Origin: JBFJVD01 sp041624375
Lineage (GTDB): Bacteria; Chloroflexota; Anaerolineae; Anaerolineales; E44-bin32
DNA: 57,619 nt
NCBI GenBank assembly: GCA_041624375.1
Contig: JBFJVD010000001.1
Span: 1 to 57,619, forward strand
Direction of reading: 5' to 3'
This document shows, piece after piece, positions 1-8,500 of this stretch. Positions within the stretch are counted from its first letter, which is position 1; every line of letters begins with the position of its first letter. Below the pieces are notes generated by a model. That model was not told the origin of the DNA and made no database searches. It saw only the letters and a list, made by a program, of their open reading frames with translations. The translations under genes were made by a program, and so were the position numbers.

Positions 1-532
1 CGCGCGCCAGCCGATCGGCGACCCGGAGCCCGGCCCGGCGCACCGCGTCGTCATAGTCCTCATTGTCAAGCCCCGGCTGCGGCTTGAGCACCAGCACGAG
101 GTTCACCACCCGCGACATCGGGCTGTAGACCGCCGTGGGGCCCGACATGTCCACAATCGCTTCGCGCGCCGCCAGCAAGCCTTCGAACGGCTGCGGATAG
201 CGGCTCGAACTCAACACGCTCATGCCTTCCAGCCGCGCCGTCACACCGCGGCCCACGGTCTCCGGACCGCCGAGAAACCCTGGGAAGACCGACCCGGGGC
301 CCTCGATCTTGACGCGCGGCTCGATGGCATCAAGGCAGTGGACGATGCGCACGCTCTCACCGGGCCTGGCGATCTCGAGGCGCGCAGATTCGAACCTCGA
401 GTCCTCCAGGATCAGTGCGCGAAGCTCATCCCGGTCGATGTCCAACGTCCGGCCGTCGAGCCCGGTCGAGCTGCCAAAGCGGACGTTGTCGAGCTTGATG
501 GTTTGGAGCTCCAGGCGCTGACCCAGCCTCAC
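1..532 (-). CDS. GrdE-like glycine/sarcosine/betaine reductase component B protein (partial)
   Basis: The frame stays open from a GTG at 532 to the window edge (177 residues). It resembles the N-terminal half of GrdE, component B of Stickland-type glycine/betaine reductases. Visible family stretches are ARPGESVRI (residues 55-63), EPRVKIEGPG (71-80) and IVDMSGP (127-132). The Shine-Dalgarno GGCGAGGAG lies in the last codons of the upstream dehydrogenase, with a 6-base gap after that gene's stop, so the two are translated together. In classical GrdE an internal Cys is processed to a pyruvoyl group, but that region lies outside the window. The sugar-PTS context is unusual for this family. Membership is inferred from remembered consensus; the substrate is unknown. 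Confidence 0.75.
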   Translation of the reverse strand, partial: MRLGQRLELQTIKLDNVRFGSSTGLDGRTLDIDRDELRALILEDSRFESARLEIARPGESVRIVHCLDAIEPRVKIEGPGSVFPGFLGGPETVGRGVTARLEGMSVLSSSRYPQPFEGLLAAREAIVDMSGPTAVYSPMSRVVNLVLVLKPQPGLDNEDYDDAVRRAGLRVADRLAR

Positions 533-538
533 GCGGAC

Positions 539-1561
539 CTACTCCTCGCCATTGAGCGTCACGATGACCCGGTAGGTCTCCGGCAGGATCGCCAGCTCAA
601 AGGCTTCTTTGAGGCGGGTCATAGGAATCCGCTGCTCGATCAATGGCTCCACGTTGATGAGCCGCTTGGAGAGGAGCGTGGCCGCAGTTTCGAATCCTTC
701 CGTCGAAGGGTGGCGGGCTCCGGTCAGCGTCACTTGCTTGCGGTGGATGAAATTTGGATCGACGCCCATCTCTGTGGTCGGATGGGCCGAGGCGAAGAGC
801 ATCACGGTGCCGAGCTCGGCCACCATGCTCATGGCGTCCAGGTTCGCCTTGTGATTTCCGATGGCGACCACGACCACGTCTGCGCCCTTGCCATCCGTGA
901 TCTCGCGCACACGCTCGGCTGCATCCTCTTTTTCCGGGTTCACGGTGAAGTCTGCACCCAGTTCGAGCGCATAGTCGTTCCGCTTTTCATTCATCTCGCT
1001 GACGATGACCCGCGCCCCCTGCCGTTTGGCGACCATCATGTTGAGCATACCCATCGGCCCTGCGCCGATGACGACGACATCCTGCCCGAGCTTGTAGTCC
1101 ACCTTGTTCGACGCGTGGATGACGCAGGCGAGAGGCTCCGTGAAGCAGCCGTATTCAAACGGCAGGTCGTCCGCCAGCTTGTAGGCGCTCCCCACCGGAA
1201 TGGCCTTATACTCGGCCAGCCCCAGCGGTCCCCACAGGTCCAGGTACTCGATCCGGTAGCGGTCCATATCGTGGCGGCCAGCGGGCTTCGGGCCGGCGGC
1301 GATGCGGTCGCCGACCTTCAGGTCCGTCTTCGTCCCCTCCCCGATCTGGGCGACGACGCCGGCGAATTCATGCCCCCCGGCGATCGGCCGGCGCGTCTCT
1401 TTGTCCACCCCAGAGTAGGTTCGCTGCTCCCAGGTACACAAGCCACAGGCCTTGGTCTGAATCAGAACCTCGCCTGGCCCCGGCTCGGGCTTGGGGAGCT
1501 CGCGAATGGAGACCTCACGGATATCTTCGATCACGCCAACTTTCATCGACTGCTTGGTCAT
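539..1561 (-). CDS. Zinc-dependent medium-chain dehydrogenase (no structural-zinc loop)
   Basis: This is a 340-residue medium-chain dehydrogenase/reductase, probably NAD(P)-dependent. Catalytic zinc ligands appear as Cys42 (GLCTWEQ), His64-Glu65 (GGHEF), and Glu142 in the TEPLACV stretch. The nucleotide-binding Gly motif is VIGAGPMGM (164-172). The four-cysteine structural zinc loop of classical alcohol dehydrogenases is absent. The LCTWEQR signature also occurs in the dehydrogenase at 6188-7252, so the two are paralogues probably acting on related polyol or sugar-alcohol substrates. The ATG at 1561 follows GAGGGAAAG; ATG at 1546 is possible. Any longer frame would run into the EamA gene. Role in the operon is inferred: oxidising an intermediate before or after aldol cleavage. 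Confidence 0.85.
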   Translation of the reverse strand: MTKQSMKVGVIEDIREVSIRELPKPEPGPGEVLIQTKACGLCTWEQRTYSGVDKETRRPIAGGHEFAGVVAQIGEGTKTDLKVGDRIAAGPKPAGRHDMDRYRIEYLDLWGPLGLAEYKAIPVGSAYKLADDLPFEYGCFTEPLACVIHASNKVDYKLGQDVVVIGAGPMGMLNMMVAKRQGARVIVSEMNEKRNDYALELGADFTVNPEKEDAAERVREITDGKGADVVVVAIGNHKANLDAMSMVAELGTVMLFASAHPTTEMGVDPNFIHRKQVTLTGARHPSTEGFETAATLLSKRLINVEPLIEQRIPMTRLKEAFELAILPETYRVIVTLNGEE

Positions 1562-1562
1562 T

Positions 1563-2588
1563 TCAGGTTTTCTTTCCCTCATACGCTTCGGGCCCAGCCG
1601 CAGGCTGCACCCCGATGGATAAGCCTTCGTCGAACACCGTTTCCTTGGTGAGCTGCACGTACACCACCCCAATGACGGTGAGCAACGTGCCCAAGATCAT
1701 CAGCAGATTGAGCCGCTCGCCGAGCAGGACCGCGGCCAGGACGGCAGCGATCACCGGATTCATACCATTGATCGTCGAGGCGCTGGCGACTGTGGTGAGC
1801 GAGAGCGCCTGTGCCAGCGTGATCTGCGCTGCGCCGGTGAGCAGACCGGCCAGAAGCAGCGTTCCCAGGCTGGCGGCGTCGACGGCGGTGATCAAGCCGC
1901 CGCGCCCGCTGACCAGCAGAAAGACGAACAGGAGCGAGATCGCCCATGTGTGGCCGATCGAGAGGATGGTGTACTTGTCCACGCCCTGCGTCAGCGCGTA
2001 GCGGGTGCAGTTCGATCCGCCCGCCCAGGCAACGGCCGGGATCAAAGCGAGCGGGATGGCGACCAGAACGCTGGCCTCCACTTCCCCACCCGCCGCCCGG
2101 CCATAACCCAGCAGCCCGACGCCGGCGACTGCGATCAACAGCCCCAACAGCATGCCGCGGTTCAGCGGTTCACGCAGGAACGCCGCCGCCATCAGCGCGC
2201 TCCACAGGATGCTGGTCGCCAGCACCGGCTGCGTGAGCACCACTCCGCCGGCACGCAGGGCATAGAAGTAGCCCACTGTTCCGACAACCGTGGTCAATGT
2301 GCCGCCTAGCAGCATCACCAGGATCACCCGCCAGCCGAAGAAATCGGCGGCCGAGGGACGCAGGCGCGGCAGTTCGCGGCCGGATCGCACCACCCGGATC
2401 CACGCCCAGGAAGCGACGGGAATCAGGCGCAGGGCGGGGGCCACAAACGGATGGACCGATAGCGACGCCACCCGGCTGAAGATCGCCGCCACGGCATAGC
2501 TGAGGCTGCTGACGAGCGCCCAGAACTCGCCCGGACCAAACGAGACCCGGCGAGACGGCTCGATGCGGCCGGGCATCTCGACCTGCAT
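1563..2588 (-). CDS. EamA/DMT-family transporter
   Basis: This 341-residue inner-membrane protein has about ten hydrophobic segments and the internal duplication typical of EamA drug/metabolite transporters. The first EamA-like half covers roughly residues 20-150 and the second 170-315, with typical Gly/Pro-bearing helices such as QPVLATSILWSALMAA. Its ATG overlaps the aldolase stop (TGATG), so the two are translationally coupled; ATG at 2576 is a weaker alternative. In this operon it could export an end product or side product, or import a non-PTS substrate. Substrate specificity cannot be read from this family. Confidence 0.82.
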   Translation of the reverse strand: MQVEMPGRIEPSRRVSFGPGEFWALVSSLSYAVAAIFSRVASLSVHPFVAPALRLIPVASWAWIRVVRSGRELPRLRPSAADFFGWRVILVMLLGGTLTTVVGTVGYFYALRAGGVVLTQPVLATSILWSALMAAAFLREPLNRGMLLGLLIAVAGVGLLGYGRAAGGEVEASVLVAIPLALIPAVAWAGGSNCTRYALTQGVDKYTILSIGHTWAISLLFVFLLVSGRGGLITAVDAASLGTLLLAGLLTGAAQITLAQALSLTTVASASTINGMNPVIAAVLAAVLLGERLNLLMILGTLLTVIGVVYVQLTKETVFDEGLSIGVQPAAGPEAYEGKKT

Positions 2589-3367
2589 CAGGCCGTGACT
2601 TTCCCCATCTCCTGGACAGCTTCCTCGACCGTGGCGTCCTCATGAATCACTGCAGAGAGGGCGGCAACCAGGGCGCCCGGTCGCGGATGGCTGAAGACGT
2701 TGCGCCCGATCGCGACGCCCGACGCACCGTGGTCGATCGCCGTCCGCACCGATTCCAGCAGCTCTTCATCGCTGTCGGCTTTGGCGCCGCCAAGAATCAC
2801 GACCGGTACCGGGCAGTTTTCGGCAACGATGTCGAAATCAGTCGGATCCTCGGTGGAGAAGGTCTTGACGAAGTCCGCCCCGGCCTCGGCCCCTACGCGC
2901 GCACCAGCGGAAATGGCCTCCGGCGTTCGCATCTCAGGACCGGCTGCCCAGCCACCGGGGATTGTCTCGGAGAGGAGGGGCATCCCCCAGGCGTCACACT
3001 GCTGGGAGAGGTAGATCTGGTTCAGCACCGTGGATTCGGGATTGTTCTGAAAGGGGTACACCAGGATCTTCAGCGCGTCGGCGCCCATGCGCAGCGCGTG
3101 CTCGACCGCGTGATCTATCGCCGGCCGCTCCGCACTCGGCACCGTCATGATGAAGGCCGCATCGACGAAATCGTCGAGGCAGGCACGCGCCGTCCCGGGG
3201 GTTGTCATGATCGCATCGGCACCGTGGAGCGCGCACTCACGCACCGTAGCGTTGGGTTGGATCAAGCCCGGAAGCGGCTTATTCATGAACCCAACATGAT
3301 CCATCGCCACGATGAGCGTGCGCCCATCCGGACGGAAAACGCGGTTCAGTCGTCTCTTTTTGGACAT
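2588..3367 (-). CDS. DeoC/FbaB/LsrF-type class I aldolase
   Basis: A 259-residue TIM-barrel aldolase resembling LsrF and archaeal-type class I fructose-bisphosphate aldolases. Family marks are RRLNRVFRPDGRTLIVAMDH (residues 5-24), the probable Schiff-base Lys168 in FVKTFST, the phosphate-binding GGAK loop (193-196) and the C-terminal GVAIGRNVF motif. The ATG at 3367 follows a clear AAGGAG. It lies 170 bases after the EIID gene and overlaps the EamA gene. Expected role: cleaving a phosphorylated ketose-type intermediate made from the PTS-imported substrate. Whether it is a tagatose/fructose-bisphosphate, LsrF-like thiolase or other aldolase cannot be decided from sequence alone. Confidence 0.82.
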   Translation of the reverse strand: MSKKRRLNRVFRPDGRTLIVAMDHVGFMNKPLPGLIQPNATVRECALHGADAIMTTPGTARACLDDFVDAAFIMTVPSAERPAIDHAVEHALRMGADALKILVYPFQNNPESTVLNQIYLSQQCDAWGMPLLSETIPGGWAAGPEMRTPEAISAGARVGAEAGADFVKTFSTEDPTDFDIVAENCPVPVVILGGAKADSDEELLESVRTAIDHGASGVAIGRNVFSHPRPGALVAALSAVIHEDATVEEAVQEMGKVTA

Positions 3368-3536
3368 GATGTCTCCTTAGGTATGTCACCAGGCTGGATG
3401 GACCAGAGTTCTCAACAATTTGCGCAATCAGACCGAATAAGACCCGGGCGGCGGCCCGGCGGCACGGTGCCCGCGCAGGCCGCCGCCATCATTACAGGAA
3501 CGCTCTGTCGTTCGTTCTCCTCCGGGTAGGCACCTC
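3368..3536 (-). other. Intercistronic gap between EIID and aldolase genes
   Basis: These 170 bases separate the PTS genes from the aldolase gene on the same strand. They contain a very GC-rich segment (about 3447-3490) able to fold, but no T-rich tail. I see no convincing terminator, and no ORF with a good Shine-Dalgarno and conserved-looking product. The segment could hold an internal promoter or an mRNA-processing hairpin that lowers downstream expression. Confidence 0.4.
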
Positions 3537-4652
3537 CTAGAAGTGCGACAGCGGCTGCAGCGTGATCTGCGGCCAGAATACGCCGACGAAGGCAGCGATG
3601 ACGGTGATAACCAGGAAGCCGACGACGAAGCGCACCGCGGCGGAGGTGTTTCCACGCCGGCTGCCGAAGAACAGCGCGCCGACGATCAACACCAGGATCC
3701 CGATCAGGGTGGGCAGTCCGTCGCCACTGAAGACGCCGAACGCGTTGCTCGTCCGGGTCGCGAAGCTCCAGACGGATTCCAGCAGCGCCGAGGCGAGCGT
3801 GACCCCGAAGACGTACAGGATCACGTCGATGATCGAGATGCCGCGCCGCAGCAGCCAGATGATCGTCAGCAGGACGATGAGCGGGACAAGCTGCGGATAC
3901 AGCGCATCGAGCACGTTGGATTGGAGCGAGAACACCTGCTCCACCGTTTCGTCACCCGTCCCGGTGAGCACCGTCCAGCTGATGCCCGTGCTCACCGTGA
4001 TGAATTGGGCGCCGAGCGCGCCCAGCACTGAAGCGCCAAGTACGGCGGCGCCGGTGCGCACATCGTCGAGCAGCCCGGTCTGCAGCAGGCTGGTCACCAG
4101 TCCCTGCCCTTGCAGGTAGCCTTGGTAGTAGACCCACCAGCCGAACGCCCAGGTGTACGCGGCGGCTGCGATGAAGTAGATGATCGGGCCAAGAATGCCC
4201 GAGGCCGCGCCATCCGCCGCCAGGGCGACGCCGATGCCGATCGACTGCCAGACAGGGAACCAGGTCCCCTGCTTGAGCGTGTCGCCCAGGCCGGCGAACG
4301 GGCCCATCAGGCCGGACTTCACGCTGTTGATCGTGTCGTCGTCGATGGCGACATTGCCCAGGGCGCGCTGCTCCTCGAGTGCGATGGTCATACCGTGGAT
4401 CACGCCGCCGGTGTCCGGCTCGGTATTGAAGAAGACCAGGTGGCGCTTAAGGGCCGCCTTGACTTCATCGGGTGTGGTGTAGAGCTTCTCGATGATCGGA
4501 GCCATGGCATGGGCGAAGCCGGTGCCCTGATAGCGCTCCCAGTTGTAGTTGGCGTGGGAGAAGAACAGCCAGCGCCAGAACGAGGCGAAGACGTCCCCAC
4601 GCGTGAGGATTCGTTTCGGTTCAGCCGGTGCATCAGCTGGCTGCTGCGACAT
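3537..4652 (-). CDS. PTS mannose-family EIID with extended C-terminus
   Basis: A 371-residue membrane component of a mannose/sorbose-family phosphotransferase system. N-terminal signatures are FFSHANYNWERYQGTGFAHA, the FFNTEP stretch and INSVKSGLMGPFAGLGDTL, all typical of EIID. Usual EIID proteins are about 270-300 residues. This one carries roughly 70 extra residues with two or three more hydrophobic segments after residue 260. A strong GGAGGAGGG precedes the ATG, which lies 20 bases inside the end of the EIIC gene, indicating translational coupling. With EIIC it forms the sugar-translocating channel. Function as EIID is firm; the sugar is unknown. Confidence 0.93.
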   Translation of the reverse strand: MSQQPADAPAEPKRILTRGDVFASFWRWLFFSHANYNWERYQGTGFAHAMAPIIEKLYTTPDEVKAALKRHLVFFNTEPDTGGVIHGMTIALEEQRALGNVAIDDDTINSVKSGLMGPFAGLGDTLKQGTWFPVWQSIGIGVALAADGAASGILGPIIYFIAAAAYTWAFGWWVYYQGYLQGQGLVTSLLQTGLLDDVRTGAAVLGASVLGALGAQFITVSTGISWTVLTGTGDETVEQVFSLQSNVLDALYPQLVPLIVLLTIIWLLRRGISIIDVILYVFGVTLASALLESVWSFATRTSNAFGVFSGDGLPTLIGILVLIVGALFFGSRRGNTSAAVRFVVGFLVITVIAAFVGVFWPQITLQPLSHF

Positions 4653-5544
4653 CTTGATCCCTCCTCCGGGCGAACGTCACGTGCAGGATCGCCAGACCGA
4701 CGGCGACGACGGCGATGGCGATGATGTTGATGTTCGTGAGCGCCGCAACCGTGAAGAACGCGAGCAGATACGGCAGCGTCGAGCGGGTCATGATCAGGCT
4801 CAGGTTGAGCGCGATCCCCACCGCCGGCAGGACAGTCCCGGCGATGATGAACCAGTCACGCAGCCAGCGCCAGTTCGCCGAGCCGCCACGGAACGGGTCG
4901 ATGGCATTGAACAGCGAGTCCAAGGCCGGAGCACCCAGCAGCGCCAGGATCAACACCGGGACGAAGGTGGTGAGGAACACGTAGGCCTGGCCGGGAAGCC
5001 AGTTCATCCTCGCCACGCCCCAGATGTCGCCTTCTTCGGCGCGCTCATCCGCCCAACGGACAAAGGCGACGTCCACGCTCATGCGGCTGAAGAAGCCAAG
5101 CAGGCCAAGTGCGCCGAGCGGCGCGGCGATGGCGATCGCTTCTTGCGTCCCCAGCCCAGCGGACAACGCCAGCGCTGTCCCGAGCCAGCCGGCCAGCGAG
5201 GGGTCGGCCGGCGCGGAGCCGCCGGCGGAGATCACGCCGAGGAACACCAGGTTGATGCTCGCGCCAAGCAGAATGCCCTGGCCGAGATCGCCCATGATGA
5301 GCCCAACGAATGTGCCGCCGATGATTGGCCAGCGCATGAAGTTGAAGCCCAGGTTCGGCGTGAAAGCGCTGTTGGTGATCCAGTATCCCGCAGCGACAAG
5401 AACGGCCTGGAGAAATCCGAGCGTGGGCGCGGCTTGCAGCGCGGCGCTCTCTGGCGGTGCCGCCAGTGCCCGCACATGTACCAGCAGCGCCAACGCCCAC
5501 ACCAGGCCAACGACGGCAATGAGTCGTTTGAGTGGGACTTTCAT
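4633..5544 (-). CDS. PTS mannose-family EIIC
   Basis: A 303-residue polytopic membrane protein with the EIIC-man core: FNFMRWPIIGGTFVGLIMGD, GILLGASINLVFLGVISAGG and the GTQEAIAIAAPLGALGLL stretch. It forms the translocation channel with EIID. The start was set at the ATG at 5544 because GGAGG lies nine bases upstream; an in-frame ATG at 5559 has no ribosome-binding site. The first 28 residues look like an extra N-terminal hydrophobic segment ahead of the usual EIIC start, which is slightly unusual. It overlaps the EIID gene by 20 bases. Confidence 0.93.
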   Translation of the reverse strand: MKVPLKRLIAVVGLVWALALLVHVRALAAPPESAALQAAPTLGFLQAVLVAAGYWITNSAFTPNLGFNFMRWPIIGGTFVGLIMGDLGQGILLGASINLVFLGVISAGGSAPADPSLAGWLGTALALSAGLGTQEAIAIAAPLGALGLLGFFSRMSVDVAFVRWADERAEEGDIWGVARMNWLPGQAYVFLTTFVPVLILALLGAPALDSLFNAIDPFRGGSANWRWLRDWFIIAGTVLPAVGIALNLSLIMTRSTLPYLLAFFTVAALTNINIIAIAVVAVGLAILHVTFARRRDQDVAAAS

Positions 5545-5627
5545 GGATAGGGCCTCCATACAGTCCTAAGTGTGTGGTCGATCGAGACAAGCGGAGCGTT
5601 CCTGAGAAACAGGTGCAAAGCTAGCCT

Positions 5628-6110
5628 TCACCTCCCTTCTGCACGCGGTAGTTCAACTGCAGGATCGCTCGGTACCATCTTCAATTCAATTCGGACGCCC
5701 ATGCTCTGAATCTTGTGCAGGACGGCCAGTTCGTCTGCGCTCAGGGAAATGTTCTTCAGATAGAGCTTGCGATCCGGTCCGGCCCCCATGCCGCCCAGGT
5801 TCAGGTAGGTGAAGCTGACTCCGTTCTCCAACAGGGTCAGCATCGCAGACGGGCCGCGGGTCAGTAGCAATACACGGCGAGAATCGTCTGCCTTGTCTTT
5901 GAAGTCCTGGATCGTTTCCTCCACAGAAAGCACACGCAGCTTCATCTCCGGCGGCTTGGTCATTTCGAGCACCTGCTGCAAAAAGGCATCCTGACGCGTC
6001 TTATCGTCGCAAATCAGAATCTCGTCGCAGCGGCCGATGGCCCGGATCCAGGCCGTAACTACCTGGCCGTGGATCAGTCGGTCGTCGATTCGTGCGTGCG
6101 CGATCTCCAT
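5628..6110 (-). CDS. PTS mannose/sorbose-family EIIB
   Basis: A 160-residue cytoplasmic EIIB. The phosphorylatable histidine is His14 in RIDDRLIHGQV, the family hallmark. It accepts phosphate from EIIA (His11 of the protein at 7256-7699) and passes it to the incoming substrate on EIIC-EIID. The C-terminal half keeps the NLGGM...G..RK pattern of sorbose-type EIIB. GAGGAC precedes the ATG. It lies 77 bases after the second dehydrogenase gene and 83 bases before EIIC, so the dehydrogenase is inserted in the middle of the PTS gene set, an arrangement that ties this enzyme to the substrate. Confidence 0.95.
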   Translation of the reverse strand: MEIAHARIDDRLIHGQVVTAWIRAIGRCDEILICDDKTRQDAFLQQVLEMTKPPEMKLRVLSVEETIQDFKDKADDSRRVLLLTRGPSAMLTLLENGVSFTYLNLGGMGAGPDRKLYLKNISLSADELAVLHKIQSMGVRIELKMVPSDPAVELPRAEGR

Positions 6111-6187
6111 CAGGTCCTCACTCCCTGCCTCGCAGATGGATCGGAAGACATGGCTTCCACCGGCGTCAAACGCAATCTCCTTCCGGG

Positions 6188-7252
6188 CTACGGGTTGATG
6201 ATCACGCGGTAGGTGTCCACCGAAAGCGCCGCTTCGAAAGCCTTGTCCAGCTCGTCGAGCGGGAAGGTTGCGCTGATCAGCGGCGCAAGGTCGATGGCGC
6301 GGTTGGAAATCAGCTGCGCTGCCTCGTGGAAATCCTCGCGTGTCTGGCTCATGGTTCCTGTCAGTGTGACTTCCTTCTTATGAAAGATGTTGGGATCGAC
6401 TTCGATCTTCTGTTCTTTCGGGTAGAAGCTCGAATAGCACAACACCCGCCCTCCATTGGTGGTCGCGACCACCGCCGGCTCTACCGTGCTGTGCCTTGCG
6501 ACGCAAATAAAGGTCACGTTGGCACCAAGGCCGCCAGTATGGGCCTTGACCGTCTCGACGTAATCCTCCGTGAGCGGATCGAAGGCCGCATCGGCCCCCA
6601 GCTCGAGGGCTTTCGCCCGCCGGTGCTCATCCGGCTCGCTGACGATCACGACGGCGCCGCGCATCTTCGCGAGCAGGAGGTGAAGCATGCCCATCAGCCC
6701 GGCGCCGATGATGACCACCCGCTCACCCGGCTTGATCCCGGCATGCTTGACGCTGCGCAGCACACAGGCCAGCGGTTCGCTCAGCGAGGCGTGCTCCATC
6801 GGGATGTCCTTTGCGATCTTGAAACAATCAACGCCCAGGCGCAGCACATACTCGCCAAATCCAGCGGGGCCTGGCGTCGGGTCGGCATCACGGATCTTCC
6901 ACATGTTCTCGCAGATGTTGTCGTGCCCGCGCAGGCAGGACTCACACTGGCCGCAGCGTTTGAGGCCGGCGACGGTGACGTGGTCGCCGGGTTCCAGCCC
7001 GAAGACGTTCTGACCCACGTCGACGACGACGCCACTCACCTCATGCCCCCCCGACATGGGGTAGGTCGGCTCCTCGCCGGTGTACATCCGCTGTTCCCAG
7101 GTACAGAGCGCCGCCGCCCGCACCTTCACCAGCACCTGATCGGGCCGCGGCGAGGGGATCGGAATCTTCTGAAATTCGATTTGACGGGGCCCAACGAACA
7201 CCGATCTGCGCATGTGATCATTTGCGCCAGCGTTTGCCTTCTCTTCTGCCAT
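6188..7252 (-). CDS. Zinc-dependent medium-chain alcohol/polyol dehydrogenase
   Basis: A 354-residue classical zinc MDR enzyme related to sorbitol and threonine dehydrogenases. Catalytic zinc residues are Cys50 (ALCTWEQ) and His70-Glu71 (GGHEV). The structural zinc ligands are Cys100, Cys103, Cys106 and Cys114 (CGQCESC...C). The Rossmann motif is VIIGAGLMGM. It is paralogous to the enzyme at 539-1561 (shared LCTWEQR) but keeps the structural zinc lobe. AAGGAG, inside the end of the EIIA gene, precedes the ATG at 7252. ATG at 7213 (MRRSVFVG) is an alternative. It sits between EIIA and EIIB, so it probably oxidises the imported phosphorylated polyol or a close derivative. Confidence 0.88.
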   Translation of the reverse strand: MAEEKANAGANDHMRRSVFVGPRQIEFQKIPIPSPRPDQVLVKVRAAALCTWEQRMYTGEEPTYPMSGGHEVSGVVVDVGQNVFGLEPGDHVTVAGLKRCGQCESCLRGHDNICENMWKIRDADPTPGPAGFGEYVLRLGVDCFKIAKDIPMEHASLSEPLACVLRSVKHAGIKPGERVVIIGAGLMGMLHLLLAKMRGAVVIVSEPDEHRRAKALELGADAAFDPLTEDYVETVKAHTGGLGANVTFICVARHSTVEPAVVATTNGGRVLCYSSFYPKEQKIEVDPNIFHKKEVTLTGTMSQTREDFHEAAQLISNRAIDLAPLISATFPLDELDKAFEAALSVDTYRVIINP

Positions 7253-7255
7253 GGG

Positions 7256-7699
7256 TCAAGACTCCTTTGGACGAGCTTCCGAATTGTTCTTCATTGCAGC
7301 AAACTTGGCGGCCACATCGACGATGCCGGCGCGGCCGGCGTCGATGGCGACCCGCGACAGCTCCTCGAGCGAGCCGGCACCATCGGCTGCCAGCAGCGTT
7401 TCCAGAACCATCGGCAGGTTGACGCCGGTGACAATAGCGCAGTCATGCGACCGAAGACAGAGTGCGGCGGCATTGCTCGGCGTCCCACCGAACAGATCGA
7501 TCATCACCATCACGCCTGCGCCCTGGTCCACCCGCTCGATGGCTTCGCGAAGTTCGGCTTCGAGCGCTTCAAGGTTCATGGAGGGCATGAGCTTGATCGT
7601 GACCACGCCATTCTGCTGCCCTAGGATCATTTCCGCGCTCTCAAGAAGAGCAGGGGCCAATTCGCCGTGTGCGGCGAGGACGAACCCGTAGCGACTCAC
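7256..7699 (-). CDS. PTS mannose-family EIIA
   Basis: A 147-residue cytoplasmic EIIA-man protein. The active histidine is His11 in VLAAHGELA, and the second family motif MIDLFGGTPSNAA is intact. It takes phosphate from HPr, plausibly the HPr encoded two genes upstream, and passes it to EIIB. The start is a GTG overlapping the stop of the GntR gene (GTGA), which puts regulator and PTS under coupled translation. It ends four bases before the ATG of the dehydrogenase. The C-terminal tail after residue 130 is a short charged extension. Confidence 0.94.
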   Translation of the reverse strand: MSRYGFVLAAHGELAPALLESAEMILGQQNGVVTIKLMPSMNLEALEAELREAIERVDQGAGVMVMIDLFGGTPSNAAALCLRSHDCAIVTGVNLPMVLETLLAADGAGSLEELSRVAIDAGRAGIVDVAAKFAAMKNNSEARPKES

Positions 7700-8490
7700 C
7701 GCATCAACCCGCCCGCTTGGGTATTGCCCTGGATGAGGAGCTGGTACTTGTAGCGGTCGCCGCGATAGACCGCCGTGCTGGCTTCAAGAACAATGTCTTC
7801 CGGGCTGAACGTCAGACGCATGCCGCGCAGCACCGGCTGATCCTCATCGATGCCCAGCATGGCGGCTTCACCAGGATCTGGTGTCGAAGCCTCGATTTGT
7901 TGCTCGGCCCGAGCCAGGGTGAGGCCGTACTCAGTCCGCATGACCGTGTATAGGGACTGGACGGAGAAGTCATAACGCTCAAGGCCCGGGCAGACGCGCT
8001 CTGCAACGTACGGGCGCTCAATGCCGATCGGATCCCCATTGACGATCCGCAAGCGCTCCAAGTGATAGATCGTTTCGCCGCGACGGACCCGCATCTGCTC
8101 GGCAAGCCAGTCCGACGCGGGCTCTCGCGCAAAGAAAATCACCCTCGACTCCACGTTCAGGTCGAGGGCGCGCATATCAGCGCTGAAGCCGGTGAGCTGG
8201 GTAAGCGTCTGCTCGATCTTGTTCGAGCTGACAAACCACCCCTTGCCGACCCGGCTCACAAGCCTCCCGAGCGCCTCCAGGTCGGTCAGGGAGCGGCGAA
8301 CCGTCATCCGGGAGATCCCCAGCTGTCGCGAAAGCTCACGCTCCGACGGCAGCGGATCCCCCGGGTTGAGGCGGCCGTCCAGGATCGCCTTGAGCAGCTG
8401 ATCGGCGAGCTGCTGGTAATGGGGAACGATGCTGGATCGCTCCAGCCGCAGGAATTCCAGAGCTTTCCAACGATCGGAAGCAGCTTCCAT
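7696..8490 (-). CDS. GntR-family (HutC/UTRA) transcriptional regulator
   Basis: A 264-residue regulator with a winged helix-turn-helix (about residues 20-88; LPSERELSRQLGISRMTVRR is the recognition region) and a UTRA ligand-binding domain (about 105-262). HutC-subfamily members sense sugar phosphates or related metabolites. The ATG at 8490 was chosen because GGGGAG lies six bases upstream; a longer in-frame start at 8514 would overlap the HPr gene. It is cotranscribed with the PTS genes and likely controls them from the operator-like repeat at 8964-8999. The effector is probably a phosphorylated pathway intermediate (inference). Confidence 0.92.
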   Translation of the reverse strand: MEAASDRWKALEFLRLERSSIVPHYQQLADQLLKAILDGRLNPGDPLPSERELSRQLGISRMTVRRSLTDLEALGRLVSRVGKGWFVSSNKIEQTLTQLTGFSADMRALDLNVESRVIFFAREPASDWLAEQMRVRRGETIYHLERLRIVNGDPIGIERPYVAERVCPGLERYDFSVQSLYTVMRTEYGLTLARAEQQIEASTPDPGEAAMLGIDEDQPVLRGMRLTFSPEDIVLEASTAVYRGDRYKYQLLIQGNTQAGGLMR

Positions 8491-8500
8491 GGCGCTCCCC

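Noticed and set aside
338..1651. 437-codon plus-strand open frame opposite the dehydrogenase and EamA genes
   Set aside because: It is a shadow of the minus-strand dehydrogenase, with no Shine-Dalgarno and an Arg/His/Asp-rich composition typical of antisense frames in GC-rich DNA.
4549..5550. 333-codon plus-strand open frame opposite EIIC
   Set aside because: The product is a low-complexity Arg/Gln/Asp-rich sequence, antisense to a clear EIIC gene.
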